DNA of 6,846 bases from Candidatus Omnitrophota bacterium (GTDB lineage: Bacteria; Omnitrophota; Gorgyraeia; 2-02-FULL-51-18; JAGOUK01), in NCBI GenBank assembly GCA_020058965.1, contig JAGVCY010000085.1, positions 1 to 6,846 of the forward strand. Direction: 5' to 3'. The notes under the pieces are model-generated. The model saw only the letters and a program-made list of their open reading frames with translations, searched no databases and was not told where the DNA came from. Of this stretch, positions 5,452-6,846 are shown piece after piece; position 1 is the stretch's first letter, and the number at the start of each line of letters is the position of its first letter. The position numbers and the translations under genes are program-made.

Positions 5452-6603
5452 CTAGTACTGCTGCTGCTTCCACTCGACCTTGCGGCCTTGGAAGTGGTGT
5501 TTGAGGCAGTCGATGAGGATGGCGGTGATGGCCAGGGCGCTCAGCGGGTGGAGCAGGATCGACCACTGACTGGCTTTGAGAGCGGCATGGGAGCGGGATC
5601 TGAGAAATAGAATGAATCCGCACAACCCGCCCGACAACAGCGTTGTAAACGCCCACTCCGAATTTCCCGAAGCCCACAGATATCCGGCCGCGGGCAGGAT
5701 CAAAAAAGGAAGCGTTGAGAAAAAAATCAGCATCAGGATTTTTGAGATCAGCGACGGGACATTTTTGTCCAGCGCGTGCAGGTAGATTCGGCGCCAGCCC
5801 ACCCAGGATTCCTTAAACGACTGATACATCCGTGTGGCAAAAATGTGCGCTCCGATCGCGAGTTCACATCGGTAACCAGCAGCTTTGACATTTTTGAAGA
5901 GCGCGAGGTCTTCCGTTACCGCGTCTTTGATTTTTTCGCTTCCGCCGACCGCGTCAAATACGCGTTTTTTGATCAGCAAGTACTGGCCGCAGGCCAACGG
6001 CGTGGACGAGTTCGGGTCGTTCACTTCCTCGAGCTTGAACCAGACCGAAAAACAACCGATGCCCATCGGTTGAACTAGATGTTCCCCGAACGATTTGCAT
6101 ACACAGCGCGCGGATAAGGTCAGTAGGTCGAGCTTGCGCTCCTGCGCGTAGCGTAGGGATGACGACACCGAGTGTTTTAAATGTTCCGTGTCCGCGTCGC
6201 TGAACAGGAGCCAGTCGCCTGTCGCGGCTTCGGCGCATTGATGCATCGCGTTATTTTTTCCCGTCCAACCGGGGGGCAGGGGTCGGCCGCGCAGGACCTT
6301 GATTCGTGAATAAACGCGGGCAGCGTCCTCAAGGATCCGGAGCGTGTCGTCCGTAGAGCGGTCATCGAGAAAGATGTACTCGATATGCGGGTAATCCTGG
6401 GCCATCAGCGACGGGATGAGCGTCGGCAGATTGCGCGCTTCGTTGCGGCAGGGGACGATCACCGAAATCTTCACCTGCGCCCAGGTCGAATCCCAGGCCT
6501 GCACGGGCATGATGCTGTATTTGCGGATGCTGCCCACCATGAGCACCGCCCGCCGCACCCAGACCCCGATGACAAATATAAGGAAGATGTTCAGAAAAAT
6601 CAT
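5452..6603 (-). CDS. Membrane-anchored GT2 glycosyltransferase (HpnB/CrtQ-like)
   Basis: The 383-residue protein has an N-terminal membrane segment (1-17), a GT-A domain (about 44-275) and three more hydrophobic segments near 283-308, 317-335 and 346-365. Family 2 motifs are in order: SVIVPCRNEARNLP (47-60), FLDDRSTDDT (78-87), RPLPPGWTGKNNAM (107-120), the metal-binding SDAD (135-138), TEDLAL (230-235) as the likely catalytic-base region, and ESWVGWRR (265-272) in the place of the QxxRW motif. The RPLPPGWTGK stretch and C-terminal GRKVEW (373-378) resemble hopanoid-associated HpnB and carotenoid glycosyltransferases such as CrtQ. It should move a sugar from a nucleotide donor to a lipid-like acceptor at the cytoplasmic face of the inner membrane. 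Donor and acceptor cannot be read from the sequence. The final residues are KQQQY, where relatives often have KGR-x-Y. No good Shine-Dalgarno precedes the ATG. It is divergent from a ligase-like gene, which may act on the same product. Confidence 0.85.
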   Translation of the reverse strand: MIFLNIFLIFVIGVWVRRAVLMVGSIRKYSIMPVQAWDSTWAQVKISVIVPCRNEARNLPTLIPSLMAQDYPHIEYIFLDDRSTDDTLRILEDAARVYSRIKVLRGRPLPPGWTGKNNAMHQCAEAATGDWLLFSDADTEHLKHSVSSSLRYAQERKLDLLTLSARCVCKSFGEHLVQPMGIGCFSVWFKLEEVNDPNSSTPLACGQYLLIKKRVFDAVGGSEKIKDAVTEDLALFKNVKAAGYRCELAIGAHIFATRMYQSFKESWVGWRRIYLHALDKNVPSLISKILMLIFFSTLPFLILPAAGYLWASGNSEWAFTTLLSGGLCGFILFLRSRSHAALKASQWSILLHPLSALAITAILIDCLKHHFQGRKVEWKQQQY

Positions 6604-6611
6604 ACGAAGGT

Positions 6612-6620
6612 TATACTATA
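6612..6620. promoter_or_regulatory. Overlapping divergent -10 elements between glycosyltransferase and ligase genes
   Basis: The 20-bp gap between the two start codons contains TATACTATA. On the plus strand TATACT (6612-6617) would place the transcript start at or next to the A of the ligase ATG (6624), i.e. a leaderless message; TTCAGA (6590-6595) is a weak -35 at 16 bp. On the minus strand TATAGT (6620-6615) is preceded by TGG (6623-6621), an exact TGn extended -10, giving a start about 5 nt before the glycosyltransferase ATG. Both assignments are by eye. Confidence 0.45.
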
Positions 6621-6623
6621 CCA

Positions 6624-6846
6624 ATGTTTGGCAAAATTTTAGATCAGATTCAGCTCGAATTACTTTGGAAAAACCCCGGCCGGGCGATTTCGGTTTATGA
6701 GAAGATTCCGCGCGCCTGGATCGACGGATACCGTCTTATCAACCTCAAAAACACGCTCAAGCTCGCGCGGGACAAGTCGATCTTCTACGGCCAGCAATTT
6801 TCGGCCCACCCGGTGGACCTGGATCATATTCATTCGCCGGCCGACC
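6624..6846 (+). CDS. CapK/phenylacetate-CoA ligase-like adenylate-forming enzyme, N-terminal part (partial)
   Basis: The frame from ATG 6624 stays open to the window end, giving 74 codons. After a leading region (MFGKILDQIQLELLWKNPG) come LKNTLKLARDKSIFYGQQF and VDLDHIHSPAD. This fits the N-terminal pattern of the phenylacetate-CoA ligase/CapK family, where a helix of the form L-x-x-T-L-x-x-A-x-x-x-S-x-F-Y is followed by D-x-x-x-I-x-S-x-x-D-L. These enzymes activate a carboxylic acid as its adenylate and usually transfer it to CoA. The ATP-binding and adenylation motifs lie beyond the window, so activity cannot be judged. GAAGG (6606-6610) is 13 nt before the ATG, rather far for a ribosome site, and a leaderless start is possible. 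The divergent neighbour is a glycosyltransferase, so a joint role in building a glycosylated, acylated lipid is conceivable but unproven. Confidence 0.6.
   Translation, partial: MFGKILDQIQLELLWKNPGRAISVYEKIPRAWIDGYRLINLKNTLKLARDKSIFYGQQFSAHPVDLDHIHSPAD

Noticed and set aside
1..6846. Mobile element, CRISPR array, tRNA/rRNA, toxin-antitoxin or defence genes
   Set aside because: No transposase or integrase motifs, no terminal inverted repeats, no spaced repeat array, no cloverleaf and no small paired genes; nearly all of the DNA is covered by recognisable housekeeping or envelope genes.

Overview
The window comes from a Gram-negative (two-membrane) bacterium of unresolved phylum. A lipobox-bearing amidase, a periplasmic LolA-like protein and an HflK/HflC pair all point to an envelope with a periplasm. 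The DNA is moderately GC-rich. I cannot assign the phylum from the sequence alone; codon use and HflK/HflC divergence suggest something outside the well-studied Enterobacterales.

Layout: (1) 1-117 holds the last 38 codons of riboflavin synthase (ribE), cut by the window start. (2) 128-1264, minus strand, is a complete FAD-dependent amino-acid oxidoreductase of the DAO family, closest by eye to D-arginine dehydrogenase (DauA). It converges on ribE across a small AT-rich hairpin. (3) 1265-1374 is a divergent regulatory region with a perfect 12-bp palindrome that carries a TACAAT -10-like hexamer on each strand, then a terminator-like hairpin in the greA leader. (4) 1375-5422, plus strand, is a tightly packed five-gene operon: greA, a LysM/amidase lipoprotein, hflK, hflC and a secreted LolA/DUF1571-like protein. 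Successive junctions are -4, 0, +1 and +1 nt. (5) 5452-6603, minus strand, is a membrane-anchored GT2 glycosyltransferase (HpnB/CrtQ-like). (6) 6624-6846, plus strand, is the start of a CapK/phenylacetate-CoA-ligase-like gene, divergent from the glycosyltransferase across only 20 bp. That gap holds overlapping -10-like elements for both strands.

The operon combines transcript cleavage (GreA) with envelope quality control. HflK/HflC are inner-membrane SPFH proteins that modulate the FtsH protease, the amidase is predicted to cut peptidoglycan from a lipid anchor, and the last gene looks like a periplasmic lipid- or lipoprotein-binding protein. The glycosyltransferase/ligase pair suggests a separate lipid or pigment modification locus that continues past the window.

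No mobile element, CRISPR array, tRNA or rRNA is visible. I did not find a clearly new biological system. The best leads are the two symmetric divergent promoter regions, the GraL-like greA leader and the composition of the greA-hflKC operon.
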